DNA of 64,000 bases from positions 186,001 through 250,000 of the forward strand of contig NZ_JAGFPE010000002.1 of NCBI RefSeq assembly GCF_025962655.1. The letters are read 5' to 3'. Shown here piece by piece: positions 37,326 through 48,026 of this stretch. The notes beneath the pieces are model-generated. The model made no database searches. It was given only the letters and a program-made list of their open reading frames with translations, and was not told the origin of the DNA. Source of the DNA: Candidatus Symbiopectobacterium sp. NZEC151 (GTDB lineage Bacteria > Pseudomonadota > Gammaproteobacteria > Enterobacterales > Enterobacteriaceae). The number at the start of each line of letters is the position of its first letter. The stretch's first letter is position 1. The translations under genes were made by a program, and so were the position numbers.

Positions 37326-39734
37326 TCACTCTTTCACGGTCTTGGCGGGCACCGCTTTCGCCTTGGCAGGCGCTCGCTTGGCCTTGACAGGCTCCGGCTG
37401 CATACCGTCTGGCGGATTTTGTAACGCTAACGCAAGCACTTCCTCGATACGTTTAACCGGGTGAATGTCCAGATCGGCGATCACATTCGGCGGGATCTCT
37501 TCCAAGTCGCGTTTGTTTTCGTCAGGGATCAATACCGTCTTAATGCCACCGCGATGGGCTGCTAACAGCTTCTCTTTCAAGCCCCCGATCGGTAATACCA
37601 AACCCCGTAGCGTGATTTCCCCGGTCATCGCGACATCGGCACGCACCGGGTTACCCGTCAGGCAGGAAACCAGCGCGGTACACATGGCGATCCCGGCGCT
37701 TGGACCATCTTTGGGCGTTGCCCCTTCCGGCACATGCACGTGGATATCACGTTTTTCATGGAAATCGGCATTGATACCCAGTCGTTCAGCACGCGCACGC
37801 ACTACGGTGAGCGCCGCCTGGATAGATTCCTGCATCACTTCCCCGAGTGAACCGGTATAGGTCAATTTCCCCTTGCCCGGCACGCACGCGGTTTCAATGG
37901 TCAGCAAATCACCGCCGACTTCCGTCCAGGCCAACCCAGTGACCTGCCCAACACGGTTTTCTTCATCCGCGCGGCCATAGTCAAAGCGCTGAACGCCAAG
38001 GAAATCTTTAAGGTTATCGCCCGTAATCTCAATATGCTTAACGGTTTTATCCATCAACAGCGTTTTTACCGCTTTACGGCACAGTTTGGAGATTTCACGC
38101 TCCAGACTGCGCACGCCAGCTTCACGCGTGTAGTACCGGATAATCCCGGAGATAGCACTGTCATCGACGGTCAATTCACCTTTCTTCAATGCGTTGCGTT
38201 CAATCTGCTTCGGCAGCAAATGGCGCTTGGCAATGTTGAGTTTCTCATCCTCGGTGTAGCCAGACAGGCGAATGACTTCCATACGATCCAGTAACGGCGC
38301 AGGAATGTTCATCGAGTTAGAGGTCGCAACAAACATCACATCGGACAGATCGTAGTCCACTTCGAGATAGTGGTCGTTGAACGCGACGTTCTGCTCAGGA
38401 TCCAGGACTTCAAGCAGCGCAGAGGCCGGATCGCCACGCATATCGGACGACATCTTGTCGATCTCATCCAACAGGAACAGCGGGTTTTTCACCCCAATTT
38501 TGGCCATCTTCTGGATCAGTTTGCCCGGCAGTGAGCCAATATAAGTACGACGGTGACCGCGAATTTCCGCTTCATCACGCACGCCACCGAGCGCCATACG
38601 CACGTATTCACGCCCCGTTGCCTTGGCGATGGACTGCCCCAGAGAGGTTTTCCCCACCCCCGGCGGCCCGACCAGGCACAGAATCGGCCCCTTGATTTTG
38701 CTGACACGGCTTTGTACCGCGAGATATTCAAGAATACGCTCTTTGACGCGATCCAGACCGTAGTGGTCGGTATCCAGGGTTTCCTGCGCTTTGACCAGGT
38801 CTTTTTTCACCTTGCTGCGCGCATTCCACGGCACCTGAACCATCCAGTCGATGTAGCTGCGCACCACCGTCGCCTCAGCGGACATCGGTGACATCATCTT
38901 CAGTTTTTGCAGCTCGGCTTCGGCTTTTTCCCGCGCTTCCTTCGGCATCTTGGCCGCTTCAATCTTGCGTTTCAGCGCTTCGTGTTCGTCCGGCGCATCG
39001 TCCATCTCACCGAGCTCTTTTTGAATCGCTTTCATCTGCTCGTTGAGGTAGTACTCGCGCTGGCTTTTCTCCATCTGCTTTTTCACGCGACTGCGAATAC
39101 GTTTTTCCACCTGCAACAGGTCGATTTCCGATTCCATCATCGCCATCAGATATTCGAGGCGTTCCGTAATATCAGACATTTCCAGCACGGACTGTTTATC
39201 AGCCAGTTTCAGCGGCATGTGGGCGGCAATGGTGTCCGCCAGTCGCGCTGCATCTTCAATGCTGTTCAGCGAGGTCAACACTTCAGGCGGGATTTTCTTG
39301 TTCAGTTTGATGTATCCCTCGAACTGATTGACCGCCGTGCGCATCAGGACTTCTTGCTCGCGCTCTTCAATCGCTGGCGACGAGAGATATTCCGCCTGGG
39401 CGGCAAAGTGTTCGCCACCGTCAGACAACGTGGTGATACGCGCGCGCTGCAACCCTTCGACCAGCACTTTGACCGTGCCGTCCGGCAGTTTCAGCATTTG
39501 CAGAATGGAGGCGACCGTGCCTACCGAGAAAAGATCGTTAATACTGGGTTCATCCGTTGAAGCCTCTTTTTGTGCCACCAACATGATCTTTTTATCGTGA
39601 TCCATCGCGGCTTCAAGGCAACGAATCGATTTCTCCCGGCCAACAAACAACGGAATGACCATGTGCGGATAAACCACCACATCGCGCAACGGCAATACGG
39701 GGATTTCAATGCGTTCGGAACGCTCAGGGTTCAT
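37326..39734 (-). CDS. lon: Lon ATP-dependent serine protease
   Basis: Hexameric cytosolic AAA+ protease for damaged proteins and regulators such as RcsA and SulA. 802 residues from ATG 39734, 18 more than E. coli. N-terminal substrate domain, AAA+ module with Walker A GPPGVGKTSLG, Walker B PLFLLDEIDK and a Ser-Lys protease domain with the catalytic serine in TPKDGPSAGIAM (about 679) and lysine in GGLKEKLLAA. The extra residues are a C-terminal Lys/Ala/Pro tail (QPEPVKAKRAPAKAKAVP), not seen in E. coli. Heat-shock promoter upstream. Confidence 0.97.
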   Translation of the reverse strand: MNPERSERIEIPVLPLRDVVVYPHMVIPLFVGREKSIRCLEAAMDHDKKIMLVAQKEASTDEPSINDLFSVGTVASILQMLKLPDGTVKVLVEGLQRARITTLSDGGEHFAAQAEYLSSPAIEEREQEVLMRTAVNQFEGYIKLNKKIPPEVLTSLNSIEDAARLADTIAAHMPLKLADKQSVLEMSDITERLEYLMAMMESEIDLLQVEKRIRSRVKKQMEKSQREYYLNEQMKAIQKELGEMDDAPDEHEALKRKIEAAKMPKEAREKAEAELQKLKMMSPMSAEATVVRSYIDWMVQVPWNARSKVKKDLVKAQETLDTDHYGLDRVKERILEYLAVQSRVSKIKGPILCLVGPPGVGKTSLGQSIAKATGREYVRMALGGVRDEAEIRGHRRTYIGSLPGKLIQKMAKIGVKNPLFLLDEIDKMSSDMRGDPASALLEVLDPEQNVAFNDHYLEVDYDLSDVMFVATSNSMNIPAPLLDRMEVIRLSGYTEDEKLNIAKRHLLPKQIERNALKKGELTVDDSAISGIIRYYTREAGVRSLEREISKLCRKAVKTLLMDKTVKHIEITGDNLKDFLGVQRFDYGRADEENRVGQVTGLAWTEVGGDLLTIETACVPGKGKLTYTGSLGEVMQESIQAALTVVRARAERLGINADFHEKRDIHVHVPEGATPKDGPSAGIAMCTALVSCLTGNPVRADVAMTGEITLRGLVLPIGGLKEKLLAAHRGGIKTVLIPDENKRDLEEIPPNVIADLDIHPVKRIEEVLALALQNPPDGMQPEPVKAKRAPAKAKAVPAKTVKE

Positions 39735-39821
39735 AGAGCTCTCTCTTAGTTTCGTTTCCGCCAGGTTAAAGGAATCTCGTGAAACGCGGATGTCACGGGT
39801 TTCGCCAACAAGTATTGGAGT

Positions 39822-39850
39822 ATATGGGGATAGATATCCGACATTCAACG
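39822..39850 (-). promoter_or_regulatory. sigma-32 heat-shock promoter of lon
   Basis: Minus strand CGTTGAA at -35 (39850-39844) and CCCCATAT at -10 (39829-39822), spacer 14, consensus CTTGAA / CCCCATNT. About 90 bases upstream of the lon start; resembles the E. coli lon promoter. Confidence 0.85.
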
Positions 39851-39860
39851 ACCAGAACAT

Positions 39861-39898
39861 GCGAAAAAAAAAATGGGAGATAAAATCCCCCATTTTTA
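39861..39898 (-). terminator. clpX terminator
   Basis: Minus strand AAAAATGGG, 11-base loop, CCCATTTTT, continuing into a run of T. 28 bases past the clpX stop. Confidence 0.85.
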
Positions 39899-39925
39899 AC
39901 TTATGTCAGACGTTCAATTGACGAT

Positions 39926-41200
39926 TTATTCGCCAGAAGCCTGCTGTGCTTCAGGTTTGCCGTAGATCAGCATCGGCTCTGATTGACCGGCAATCACCGA
40001 TTCATCGATCACCACTTTATCGACGCTCTCCATGGAGGGCAGGTCGTACATGGTGTCCAGCAACGCCGCTTCCACGATGGAGCGCAAACCGCGTGCGCCG
40101 GTTTTACGCGCCATGGCTTTCTTGGCAATCGCCGTCAACGCCTCTTCACGGAACTCCAGCTCAACCCCTTCAAGATTGAACAGCGCCTGATACTGTTTGG
40201 TCAGCGCGTTTTTCGGTTCGCGCAGGATCTGGATCAGCGCATCTTCGCTCAGCTCTCTCAGCGTCGCGACCACCGGTAAACGGCCGATAAATTCGGGAAT
40301 CAGACCAAACTTGATCAAATCGCCCGGTTCTACCTGACCCAGCAATTCGCCTTCGGTAGCCTTTTGCGCCGAGCCTTTCACCGTTGCGGCAAAGCCGATA
40401 CCGCGACCGGTATCAACGCGCTGCTCGATCACTTTATCCAGGCCAGCAAATGCGCCACCGCAGATGAACAGGATCTTGGAGGTATCAACCTGCAAAAACT
40501 CTTGCTGAGGATGCTTGCGCCCACCTTGCGGCGGTACCGCAGCGATGGTGCCTTCAATCAGTTTCAGCAGGGCCTGCTGCACCCCTTCGCCCGACACGTC
40601 GCGGGTGATGGAGGGGTTATCGGACTTACGCGAAATCTTGTCGATTTCATCGATGTACACGATACCGCGCTGCGCCTTCTGTACGTCGTAATCGCATTTT
40701 TGCAACAGCTTCTGGATGATGTTTTCCACATCTTCACCCACGTAGCCCGCTTCGGTCAGCGTGGTGGCATCCGCCATGGTGAAAGGCACATCCAGGAAAC
40801 GGGCCAGCGTTTCGGCTAACAGGGTTTTACCACTCCCGGTCGGGCCAATCAGCAGAATGTTACTCTTGCCCAGTTCGATGCCATTGCTGCTGTCGCCATT
40901 GCGCAAGCGCTTGTAGTGATTGTAAACCGCAACCGCCAGCACCTTTTTCGCCTGCTCCTGACCAATCACATAATCATCCAGGTGACGGCGAATTTCATGG
41001 GGCGTGGGTAACGCACTGCGTTCACGATGCGGAGCCACTTCCTTGATCTCTTCGCGAATGATGTCATTGCACAGATCGACACATTCATCGCAGATATACA
41101 CTGACGGCCCGGCAATCAGCTTACGGACCTCATGCTGGCTTTTGCCGCAGAAAGAACAGTACAGCAACTTCCCTGAACCGTCTTTGCGCTTGTCTGTCAT
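39926..41200 (-). CDS. clpX: ClpX, ATPase/unfoldase of the ClpXP protease
   Basis: AAA+ unfoldase delivering substrates to ClpP. 424 residues, the E. coli length, [21 protein letters not shown]-terminal four-cysteine zinc domain (Cys15, 18, 37, 40), Walker [16 protein letters not shown], Walker [10 protein letters not shown] and the IGF-type ClpP-docking loop region. Start at 41200, 24 codons into an open frame; the upstream codons are not used. Follows clpP by 113 bases on the same strand. Confidence 0.97.
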   Translation of the reverse strand: MTDKRKDGSGKLLYCSFCGKSQHEVRKLIAGPSVYICDECVDLCNDIIREEIKEVAPHRERSALPTPHEIRRHLDDYVIGQEQAKKVLAVAVYNHYKRLRNGDSSNGIELGKSNILLIGPTGSGKTLLAETLARFLDVPFTMADATTLTEAGYVGEDVENIIQKLLQKCDYDVQKAQRGIVYIDEIDKISRKSDNPSITRDVSGEGVQQALLKLIEGTIAAVPPQGGRKHPQQEFLQVDTSKILFICGGAFAGLDKVIEQRVDTGRGIGFAATVKGSAQKATEGELLGQVEPGDLIKFGLIPEFIGRLPVVATLRELSEDALIQILREPKNALTKQYQALFNLEGVELEFREEALTAIAKKAMARKTGARGLRSIVEAALLDTMYDLPSMESVDKVVIDESVIAGQSEPMLIYGKPEAQQASGE

Positions 41201-41313
41201 CAGTAAACCTCTTCTTTTATCTCTTGCCCGCAGGCCCAACAGCGATATCACTACAACCTGAATCACGCGCAAGCGCGCATTCGTGAACCACAGGTACGCT
41301 ATGGCTGGCGGCG

Positions 41314-41937
41314 TTATTCGCGGTGTGTCATCACGGCGTCAACCAATCCATACTCTACCGCTTCATGGGCAGAGAGGAAACGGTCACGCTCAGTGTCACT
41401 CTCTATCACTTCGAGAGGTTTGCCCGTATGTTCAGCCATCAGCTCATTCATACGTTGCTTCACTTTCAGTATTTCACGCGCATGAATTTCGATATCCGTT
41501 GCCTGACCCTGGAATCCGCCCAGCGGTTGGTGAATCATCACGCGCGAATTCGGCAGGCAGAAACGCTTGCCCTTGGCACCGGCAGTGAGCAGGAAAGCCC
41601 CCATCGAGCAGGCCTGTCCCATACAGATGGTGCTGACATCCGGTTTAATAAATTTCATGGTGTCGTAAATCGACATCCCTGCGGTAATCACGCCACCCGG
41701 AGAGTTGATGTACAGATAAATATCTTTTTCCGGATTTTCGGCTTCCAGGAAAAGCATCTGAGCAACGATCAGGTTGGCCATGTGATCTTCCACCTGACCG
41801 GTCAGGAAGATGATGCGTTCTTTAAGCAGTCGGGAAAAAATATCGTAAGAACGTTCCCCGCGCGAAGTCTGTTCTACCACCATCGGCACCAAAGCCATCT
41901 GGGGTGCTAATTTTTCTTGTTCGCCACTGTATAACAT
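41314..41937 (-). CDS. clpP: ClpP proteolytic subunit
   Basis: Tetradecameric serine peptidase of ClpXP and ClpAP. 207 residues. Catalytic triad Ser111 (QACSMGAF), His136 (MIHQPLGG) and Asp185 (DTERDRF). The N-terminal propeptide precedes ALVPMVVEQ, as for autoprocessed ClpP. A cysteine sits next to the catalytic serine, which is common in ClpP. A sigma-32-like promoter lies 150 bases upstream. Start at ATG 41937 with AGGAG-type sequence before it (AGAGGTG). Confidence 0.98.
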   Translation of the reverse strand: MLYSGEQEKLAPQMALVPMVVEQTSRGERSYDIFSRLLKERIIFLTGQVEDHMANLIVAQMLFLEAENPEKDIYLYINSPGGVITAGMSIYDTMKFIKPDVSTICMGQACSMGAFLLTAGAKGKRFCLPNSRVMIHQPLGGFQGQATDIEIHAREILKVKQRMNELMAEHTGKPLEVIESDTERDRFLSAHEAVEYGLVDAVMTHRE

Positions 41938-42080
41938 TCACCTCTCCTCGATAAAATGCTTTTGGTGCCATGTATCAGATTCTACTTGAGATAACGGCGG
42001 TTGACCATCACGGCCCCACGTATCCCTCAAGAACGACACCGACTCGCCAAAATCCATGACCACGCGCCTCTGTTTCTTCT

Positions 42081-42107
42081 AGTTGGGGCATTGCGCGCTA
42101 TTTCAAG
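42081..42107 (-). promoter_or_regulatory. sigma-32-like promoter of clpP-clpX
   Basis: Minus strand CTTGAAA (42107-42101), spacer 12, CCCCAACT (42088-42081); consensus CCCCATNT, one mismatch. About 145 bases upstream of the clpP ATG. Confidence 0.7.
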
Positions 42108-42336
42108 CTTACACTATCCTTTATTTTAGATTAAAGGGGTATCGTGCCCACCGCGTTTACAATGCTTTGCATATCAAACCACGTTTTGCATAGAAAATAA
42201 GATGTTGCATGCCCAAGCGACAATGCAGATTTTATCACTCGCGAAACGTTTCAATGCCACGCACGCCTAGCCTTATCATAGTGCAATCTGGCCTATCCGT
42301 GACGGATAAGGCTTTCAAACATAAATCAGTGATAAC

Positions 42337-42367
42337 AAAAAGCCCACGCCAGAGGCGCGGGCTTTTT
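42337..42367 (-). terminator. tig terminator
   Basis: Minus strand GCCCGCGCC, loop TCT, GGCGTGGGC (9 bp with one G-U pair) and a following T-run, AGCCC...GGGCT flanks. About 35 bases past the tig stop. Confidence 0.85.
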
Positions 42368-42401
42368 TGGCAAAGATAACCGACCGAAGCCAGACAGCGA
42401 A

Positions 42402-43706
42402 TTACGCCGTAGCAGGCTGGTTCATCAGATCGTTGAAGCTGACGGCTTTCTCAACCACTTTCGCGTTAGACAACACCACTTCAACCGCTTGCTCTTCCAG
42501 AGCAACGTTGCGCATGTTGTTCATCAGCTCTTTGTTTTTGCTGTAGTAAGCAACCACTTCTTGCGGATCTTCGTAGGCAGAAGCCATCTCTTCGATCAGC
42601 GCGTTAACGCGAGCGTCATCCGCTTTCAGTTCGTTGGTGCTGATCACTTCGCCCAGCAACAGACCCACGACAACGCGGCGTTTGGCTTGCTCTTCGAACA
42701 GTTCACGCGGCAGTTCAGCAGCTTGCTTGGCGTTGCCACCAAAGCGTTGTGCCGCTTGCTGACGCAGAACGTCGATTTCGCCGTCGATCAGTGCAGCAGG
42801 AACGTCGATGTCATTGGCTTTCACCAGACCGTCGATCACCTGAGACTTGATACGGTTACGCACTGCGCCTTTCAGCTCGCGCTCCATGTTTTTACGCACT
42901 TCAGCGCGCAGACCGTCAACAGAGCCATCCGCCACGCCGAAACGTGCGATGAAATCTGCGGTCAGTTCTGGCAGTTCACGCTCTTCCACTTTCTTCAGAA
43001 CGATAGCAAACTGAGCCGCTTTCCCTTTCAGGTTTTCAGCGTGGTAGTCTTCTGGGAAGGTCACGTCGATAGTGAACTCATCACCGGCTTTGTGACCCAC
43101 CAGACCTTCTTCAAAGCCTGGGATCATGCGGCCCTGGCCCATGGCCAGAACGAAATCAGACGCTTTACCACCGTCAAACACTTCACCGTCGATAGTGCCG
43201 GTAAAGTCAACGGTTACGCGATCTTCTGCGCCAGCGGCAGCATCGGTATCTTTCCAGGTGGCTTGTTGCTTGCGCAGCGTTTCCAGCATGGCATCAACGT
43301 CAGCATCAACCACGTCAACCAGCGGTTTTTCTACTTCGATGGTGTCCAGGCCTTTCAGCTCTACTTCCGGATAGACTTCAAACTCTACCGCGTAGGTGAA
43401 ATCGGCATCCAGCTTGTATTCGCCCGGCACATAGTTCGGTGCACCAACGGGATTGATTTTTTCTTTGATGATGGCGTCAACGAAATGACGCTGCATCAGA
43501 TCGCCCAACACGTCTTGACGCACGGAGGCACCATAACGCTGAGCGATAACGTTCATCGGCACTTTGCCTTTACGAAAACCGTCAACGCGCGCTTTTTTAG
43601 CAACGTTAACCAGCTCTTTTTTTACCGCTTCTTCAATGCTATCCGCAGTGACGGTAATTGTTACGCGGCGACCAAGGCCTTGGGTGGTTTCAACTGAAAC
43701 TTGCAT
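42402..43706 (-). CDS. tig: trigger factor
   Basis: Ribosome-bound chaperone and peptidyl-prolyl isomerase. 434 residues (E. coli 432). Ribosome-binding GFRKGKVP motif near residue 44, FKBP domain ([35 protein letters not shown]) in the middle, and the helical chaperone arms at the C-terminus. Begins [18 protein letters not shown]. Upstream leader of about 160 bases from a TATAAT at 43880. Confidence 0.97.
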   Translation of the reverse strand: MQVSVETTQGLGRRVTITVTADSIEEAVKKELVNVAKKARVDGFRKGKVPMNVIAQRYGASVRQDVLGDLMQRHFVDAIIKEKINPVGAPNYVPGEYKLDADFTYAVEFEVYPEVELKGLDTIEVEKPLVDVVDADVDAMLETLRKQQATWKDTDAAAGAEDRVTVDFTGTIDGEVFDGGKASDFVLAMGQGRMIPGFEEGLVGHKAGDEFTIDVTFPEDYHAENLKGKAAQFAIVLKKVEERELPELTADFIARFGVADGSVDGLRAEVRKNMERELKGAVRNRIKSQVIDGLVKANDIDVPAALIDGEIDVLRQQAAQRFGGNAKQAAELPRELFEEQAKRRVVVGLLLGEVISTNELKADDARVNALIEEMASAYEDPQEVVAYYSKNKELMNNMRNVALEEQAVEVVLSNAKVVEKAVSFNDLMNQPATA

Positions 43707-43874
43707 CTTGTTACCTCAAAAAATCACAGTGCTCGGTCAGCTCCAAAACCATATACGCATGGGTGTCGGTTTGGACATAACCCCACAGAACCGGGACAGC
43801 AACAGCTGGTATCTGAACCCCGTTCCTTGTCGTCAGAAGCGTCCCGATGACATTTCCGGAAAATAAGACGCGGC

Positions 43875-43880
43875 ATTATA
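43875..43880 (-). promoter_or_regulatory. tig -10 element
   Basis: TATAAT on the minus strand, 169 bases before the tig start. The -35 region is poor (TCGACT-like). A single perfect hexamer, so moderate confidence. Confidence 0.45.
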
Positions 43881-43992
43881 GCGGCATAGAGGGAGTGAGT
43901 CGAGAACAGCGCGCAGACTATTGTGACAAGATAAGCGCGCTTTGATGTCGGTCACCTCTTATGCGCCACTTTTTATCCCTCTTTGACACCCT

Positions 43993-44304
43993 TCAGGCGT
44001 CAATACCTGCGCCGCCACAGGCAGGCGATTTAGGGGCTTGACCCTGCGCATCGGCCCACTCTTGCGGCGTATAAGTATGCAGCGCCAGCGCGTGTAGGCC
44101 ATTTTCCAGTTCCGTCGCCAGCGTGGCATACACTGCACGATGGCGGCCAATGGTGCGCTGTCCGGTAAAGGTTTCACTCACCAGCACCACCTTAAAATGG
44201 CTTTGCGAACCCGCAGGCACGCGGTGTTGATGGCTTTCATTGATCACATCCAGATGCGTGGGGGCAAAAGCTGCGCGCAATTTCGCCTCAATGGTGGCAT
44301 GCAT
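43993..44304 (-). CDS. bolA: BolA transcriptional and iron-sulfur-related regulator
   Basis: Stationary-phase morphogen; also a partner of monothiol glutaredoxins. 103 residues from ATG 44304 ([20 protein letters not shown]), with the class II KH-like core [18 protein letters not shown] and the C-terminal histidine [14 protein letters not shown] cysteine in the tail ([10 protein letters not shown]) is retained. Divergent from yajG. Extension upstream to 44361 is not used. Confidence 0.95.
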   Translation of the reverse strand: MHATIEAKLRAAFAPTHLDVINESHQHRVPAGSQSHFKVVLVSETFTGQRTIGRHRAVYATLATELENGLHALALHTYTPQEWADAQGQAPKSPACGGAGIDA

Positions 44305-44543
44305 GACGTCGTCCTTTGTTGCTTGTTGATCTCGCCAGACAGTATATTCCACTGGCAGCAAAATGCGGTGAACACACTATCTGTCAATCCGGCGATCGCA
44401 ATATCTCACCGCATCGCGCCGAAAAAATGGCCATTTCCAGAGTATTTCCCCTGAATTCGTCCTTTCACCCGCTGCGGGCAATGGTATGATAACGGGAATT
44501 TTTTACCAGCGAACCACCCTAATCATTACTGAGAAAATGCACA

Positions 44544-45122
44544 ATGTTAAAAAAACTGTTTTTTCCCGTATTGGCCGTGCTGATGCTCGCCGGATGCGCC
44601 AATCAAAGCAACACGCTTGATGTCTCTCCTAAAATTAACGTGCCAGCGCAAGACCCAACCCTGATGGGCGTGACCGTCAGCATCAACGGGGCCGATCAGC
44701 GCGCCGATCAGGCATTGGCTAAAATCAACCGCGACGGGCAACTGATCGTTTTGACCCCTTCGCGCGACCTGCGTTTCCTGTTGCAAGAAGCCCTGGAAAA
44801 ACAAATGTCTGCACGCGGTTACATGATCGGTACCGGTGGCCCGGTTGCGCTGCAAATCGTAGTAAACCAGCTGTATGCTGACGTTTCAGAAGGCAACCTG
44901 CGTCATAATATCACCGCACGCGCGGATATTTCGATCATCTCTCAGGCGGCTAACGGCAACAAACAGGTCAAAAACTACCGCTCAACCTATAACGTTCAAG
45001 GCGCGTTGACCGCGACCAACGAAAAAATCACCAACGCTGTCAATACGGTATTGGGCGATGTCATCAATGATATGGCGCAAGACACCACTGTCAGTGGCTT
45101 CATTAAGGCTAACGCCCGATAA
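44544..45122 (+). CDS. yajG: YajG lipoprotein
   Basis: Outer or inner membrane lipoprotein of unknown function. 192 residues; lipobox LMLAGC with Cys18 and the family core NVPAQDPTLMGVTVSI-like after it. Ends NARs. Divergent from bolA, 54 bases ahead of ampG; the two look like one operon, as in E. coli. Confidence 0.93.
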   Translation: MLKKLFFPVLAVLMLAGCANQSNTLDVSPKINVPAQDPTLMGVTVSINGADQRADQALAKINRDGQLIVLTPSRDLRFLLQEALEKQMSARGYMIGTGGPVALQIVVNQLYADVSEGNLRHNITARADISIISQAANGNKQVKNYRSTYNVQGALTATNEKITNAVNTVLGDVINDMAQDTTVSGFIKANAR

Positions 45123-45176
45123 TTCCCACGCTGTTTTCCTCTATCCTGCTCGGTGGGATAGAGGAAAGGATCTGCC

Positions 45177-46667
45177 ATGCTACATCGCTTTTTTACTCTT
45201 GTTCGTCAGCCGTATTCTCTGTCACTGCTGCTGTTGGGTTTTGCGTCCGGGCTACCGCTGGCGCTGACCTCCGGTACGTTGCAGGCATGGATGACTGTCG
45301 CTAACGTCGATTTGAAAACCATTGGTTTCTTCTCCCTGGTGGGACAAGCCTATGTTTTCAAGTTTATGTGGGCACCGATGATGGACCGCTACACCCCACC
45401 CTTCCTCGGCCGTCGCCGTGGCTGGCTGCTGGTCACTCAGGTACTATTGATCGGATTGATAGCCTCAATGGCGCTGCTCGAGCCCGGTAAGCATCTGTGG
45501 TGGTTAGCCGCAATTGCCGTTCTGGTGGCATTTTGCTCGGCCTCGCAGGATATCGTGTTTGACGCCTACAAAACCGACCTGTTGCCCGCCGATCAGCGCG
45601 GCTCGGGCGCGGCCATTTCAGTATTGGGCTACCGTCTGGCCATGCTGGTTTCCGGTGGGCTAGCGCTGTGGCTGGCCGATCGCTACCTCGGCTGGCACGC
45701 CACCTATGTGCTGATGGCACTGCTGCTGCTGCCGGGTATCATCGCCACCTTACGTGCTCCAGAGCCGGTATTGGATGCCCCGGCACCGCGCACCCTTGAA
45801 CAGGCAATGTTTGCTCCGTTGCGCGACTTCTTTTCGCGCAATAACGCCTGGCTGATTTTATTACTGATCGTGCTGTATAAGTTGGGCGACGCCTTTGCAA
45901 TGAGCCTGAGCACCCCGTTCCTGATTCGCGGCGTAGGCTTCAATGCCGGCGACGTCGGACTGGTCAACAAAACGTTGGGGTTACTCGCCACCATTATTGG
46001 TGCCTTGTACGGCGGGTTGTTAATGCAACGCATGACCTTGTTCCGTGCGCTGCTGCTATTCGGCATCTTGCAGGCCGTCTCTAACGCAGGTTACTGGCTG
46101 CTGGCGATCACGACCAAACATCTGGTTAGCATGGCAGGGGTTATCTTTCTGGAAAACCTGTGCGGCGGGATGGGCACGGCAGCATTCGTTGCGTTACTGA
46201 TGACCTTATGCAACACGTCATTTTCCGCCACTCAGTTTGCGCTGCTTTCCGCACTCTCGGCCGTCGGGCGCGTCTACGTTGGCCCGATTGCAGGCTGGTT
46301 TGTAGAAACCCACGGTTGGGCCTGGTTCTATTTATTTACCATTGCTGTCTCAGTGCCGGGATTAGTCCTGCTGCTGGTATGCCGACAAACCCTGGAATAC
46401 ACCCAACGCACCGGCACCTTCATGGTACGCATGACCTATCCCCGCCACTACCGCTTCGCGCTGCGTATGCTGGCTGCCGGATGTGCCTTGTTATTCATCT
46501 GGTTGACCTTGACCATCGCCCACGCACTGGGAGCCAATGCGGTTGAAGCAATCAATGATAACCTTCTGATGCTAGGGTGTATTTTGGTAATCGCTGGCAC
46601 GCTTTTGGGGAGTTTTCTCGACTATTTATCCTTGAGAAATTCACACGCTGCCGATACGCACAAATAG
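45177..46667 (+). CDS. ampG: AmpG muropeptide permease
   Basis: Inner-membrane importer of anhydro-muropeptides for cell-wall recycling; supplies the signal for AmpC induction. 496 residues (E. coli 491), MFS fold with about fourteen segments, beginning LLLGFASGLPLALTSGTLQAWMT, the AmpG signature. GAGGAAAGGA lies before the ATG. Followed by a 390-base AT-rich spacer to cyoA. Confidence 0.95.
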   Translation: MLHRFFTLVRQPYSLSLLLLGFASGLPLALTSGTLQAWMTVANVDLKTIGFFSLVGQAYVFKFMWAPMMDRYTPPFLGRRRGWLLVTQVLLIGLIASMALLEPGKHLWWLAAIAVLVAFCSASQDIVFDAYKTDLLPADQRGSGAAISVLGYRLAMLVSGGLALWLADRYLGWHATYVLMALLLLPGIIATLRAPEPVLDAPAPRTLEQAMFAPLRDFFSRNNAWLILLLIVLYKLGDAFAMSLSTPFLIRGVGFNAGDVGLVNKTLGLLATIIGALYGGLLMQRMTLFRALLLFGILQAVSNAGYWLLAITTKHLVSMAGVIFLENLCGGMGTAAFVALLMTLCNTSFSATQFALLSALSAVGRVYVGPIAGWFVETHGWAWFYLFTIAVSVPGLVLLLVCRQTLEYTQRTGTFMVRMTYPRHYRFALRMLAAGCALLFIWLTLTIAHALGANAVEAINDNLLMLGCILVIAGTLLGSFLDYLSLRNSHAADTHK

Positions 46668-47056
46668 CGATAAACACGCGTGGTTATCACCCAATCGTAT
46701 TATTTTTTTTCCAATAGTCTGACATCGGCCAATGTTATTTTAGCGTTGGCTTGCTTTTTCTCGGCTATTTAATTGTTGAGAAAACGTGTTAGAGCAAGCG
46801 ATGTTCTTTCGAGGGAAAATTACCCATTAGGTGGGTTGTAATTTTTTTTTATCCATCCATACTTCTCTACGGGATAAATTTTAATTGACTGTTTTTAATA
46901 AATTTTTCCTAACGACAAGGTAATTGTGACATTCAGGGCAAAAATCAGCAACAAAGCGCTGACATAACCTTAATCATGTTTACAGTGCAGTAACCTTACC
47001 GTAAAATGCCCGCTCGCATGAAATGACAATAGAGCCCTTGTTATTGAGGTCGCTAG
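46668..47056. other. ampG-cyoA intergenic region
   Basis: 389 AT-rich bases. Contains a bulged intrinsic terminator at 46816-46850. The final 200 bases are the expected cyo promoter region, but I see no clean ArcA or Fnr site to quote. No open frame. Confidence 0.5.
46816..46850 (+). terminator. ampG terminator
   Basis: AAAATTAC (46816-46823) pairs with GTAATTTT (46838-46845), with inner CCA/TGG pairs and a bulge, then T to 46850. About 150 bases past the ampG stop. Confidence 0.6.
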
Positions 47057-48022
47057 ATGAGACTCAGGAAATACAATAAAATTTTTGGGATGTTGTCTTT
47101 ATTCGCTGCCGCAGCACTGCTGAGCGGTTGTGATATGGCATTGATGAACCCCAAAGGACAGGTCGGGTTGGAGCAACGGTCGTTGATTCTGACGGCAATC
47201 GGGTTGATGTTGATCGTGGTTATTCCGGTAATCGTGATGACCATCGCTTTTGCCTGGAAGTTCCGTGCTTCCAACACCAAGGCGAAATACACCCCGAACT
47301 GGTCGCATTCCAACAAGATTGAAGCGGTGGTATGGACAGTTCCCATCATCATCATTCTTATTCTGGGTACCATTACCTGGAAAACCACCCATTCACTGGA
47401 TCCGTATAAACCGCTGGTCTCCGATGCCAAGCCGATTACCGTCGAAGTGATTTCCCTCGACTGGAAATGGCTGTTTGTTTACCCAGAACTGGGTATCGCC
47501 ACGGTCAACGAGTTAGCGTTCCCGACCAACGTACCGGTGAACTTCAAGATCACCTCCGATACCGTGATGAACTCTTTCTTCATCCCGCGTCTGGGTGGGC
47601 AGATCTACGCCATGGCTGGCATGCAAACCAAGCTGCATCTTATCGCCAACGAACCGGGTAAATATGACGGTATTTCCGGTGGTTACAGCGGTAAAGGCTT
47701 CTCTGGCATGAAATTTACCGCCATTGCCACGCCAAGCCAGCAGGAGTTCGACCAGTGGGTTGCCACCGTGCGCGCGTCCAGCAAAACGCTGAACAGCATG
47801 GAAGAGTTTAATACTCTGGCCAAACCCAGCGAATTCCACCCGGTCGAGTACTTCTCCAGCGTGCAACCTGAGCTGTTTGAAAACCTGATTCGCAAATTCA
47901 CGCAAAGTGGCGGCGCACCTGCGCATCACCACGCTGAAAGCGAAACGCAGCAAGGCGGCATGCAACACGGTGACAATATGAACATGAGCGAGCACGCCTC
48001 GCACCAAGGCGCCGAGGGATAA
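47057..48022 (+). CDS. cyoA: cytochrome bo3 ubiquinol oxidase subunit II
   Basis: Lipoprotein subunit of the quinol oxidase; cytoplasmic-membrane respiratory chain. 321 residues. Lipobox LLSGC with Cys25; two hydrophobic segments after it, then the cupredoxin domain beginning [19 protein letters not shown], which has lost the CuA ligands as in all quinol oxidases. C-terminal His/Gln-rich tail. First of cyoABCDE, preceded by GAGG. Confidence 0.97.
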   Translation: MRLRKYNKIFGMLSLFAAAALLSGCDMALMNPKGQVGLEQRSLILTAIGLMLIVVIPVIVMTIAFAWKFRASNTKAKYTPNWSHSNKIEAVVWTVPIIIILILGTITWKTTHSLDPYKPLVSDAKPITVEVISLDWKWLFVYPELGIATVNELAFPTNVPVNFKITSDTVMNSFFIPRLGGQIYAMAGMQTKLHLIANEPGKYDGISGGYSGKGFSGMKFTAIATPSQQEFDQWVATVRASSKTLNSMEEFNTLAKPSEFHPVEYFSSVQPELFENLIRKFTQSGGAPAHHHAESETQQGGMQHGDNMNMSEHASHQGAEG

Positions 48023-48026
48023 GACG

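Larger units (their letters stand above)
41938..42401. other. clpP-tig intergenic region
   Basis: 464 bases. Contains the clpP leader, a sigma-32-like promoter (42081-42107) and the tig terminator (42337-42367). The stretch 42110-42330 is AT-rich with no gene or conserved structure I can recognise. Confidence 0.55.

Noticed and set aside
41604..41612. Cysteine next to the ClpP catalytic serine as an anomaly
   Set aside because: [12 protein letters not shown] sequences are common in ClpP proteins, so it is not unusual.
42489..43697. 402-residue open frame antisense to tig
   Set aside because: Mirror of a strongly conserved gene; composition is that of complementary codons and no motif was seen.
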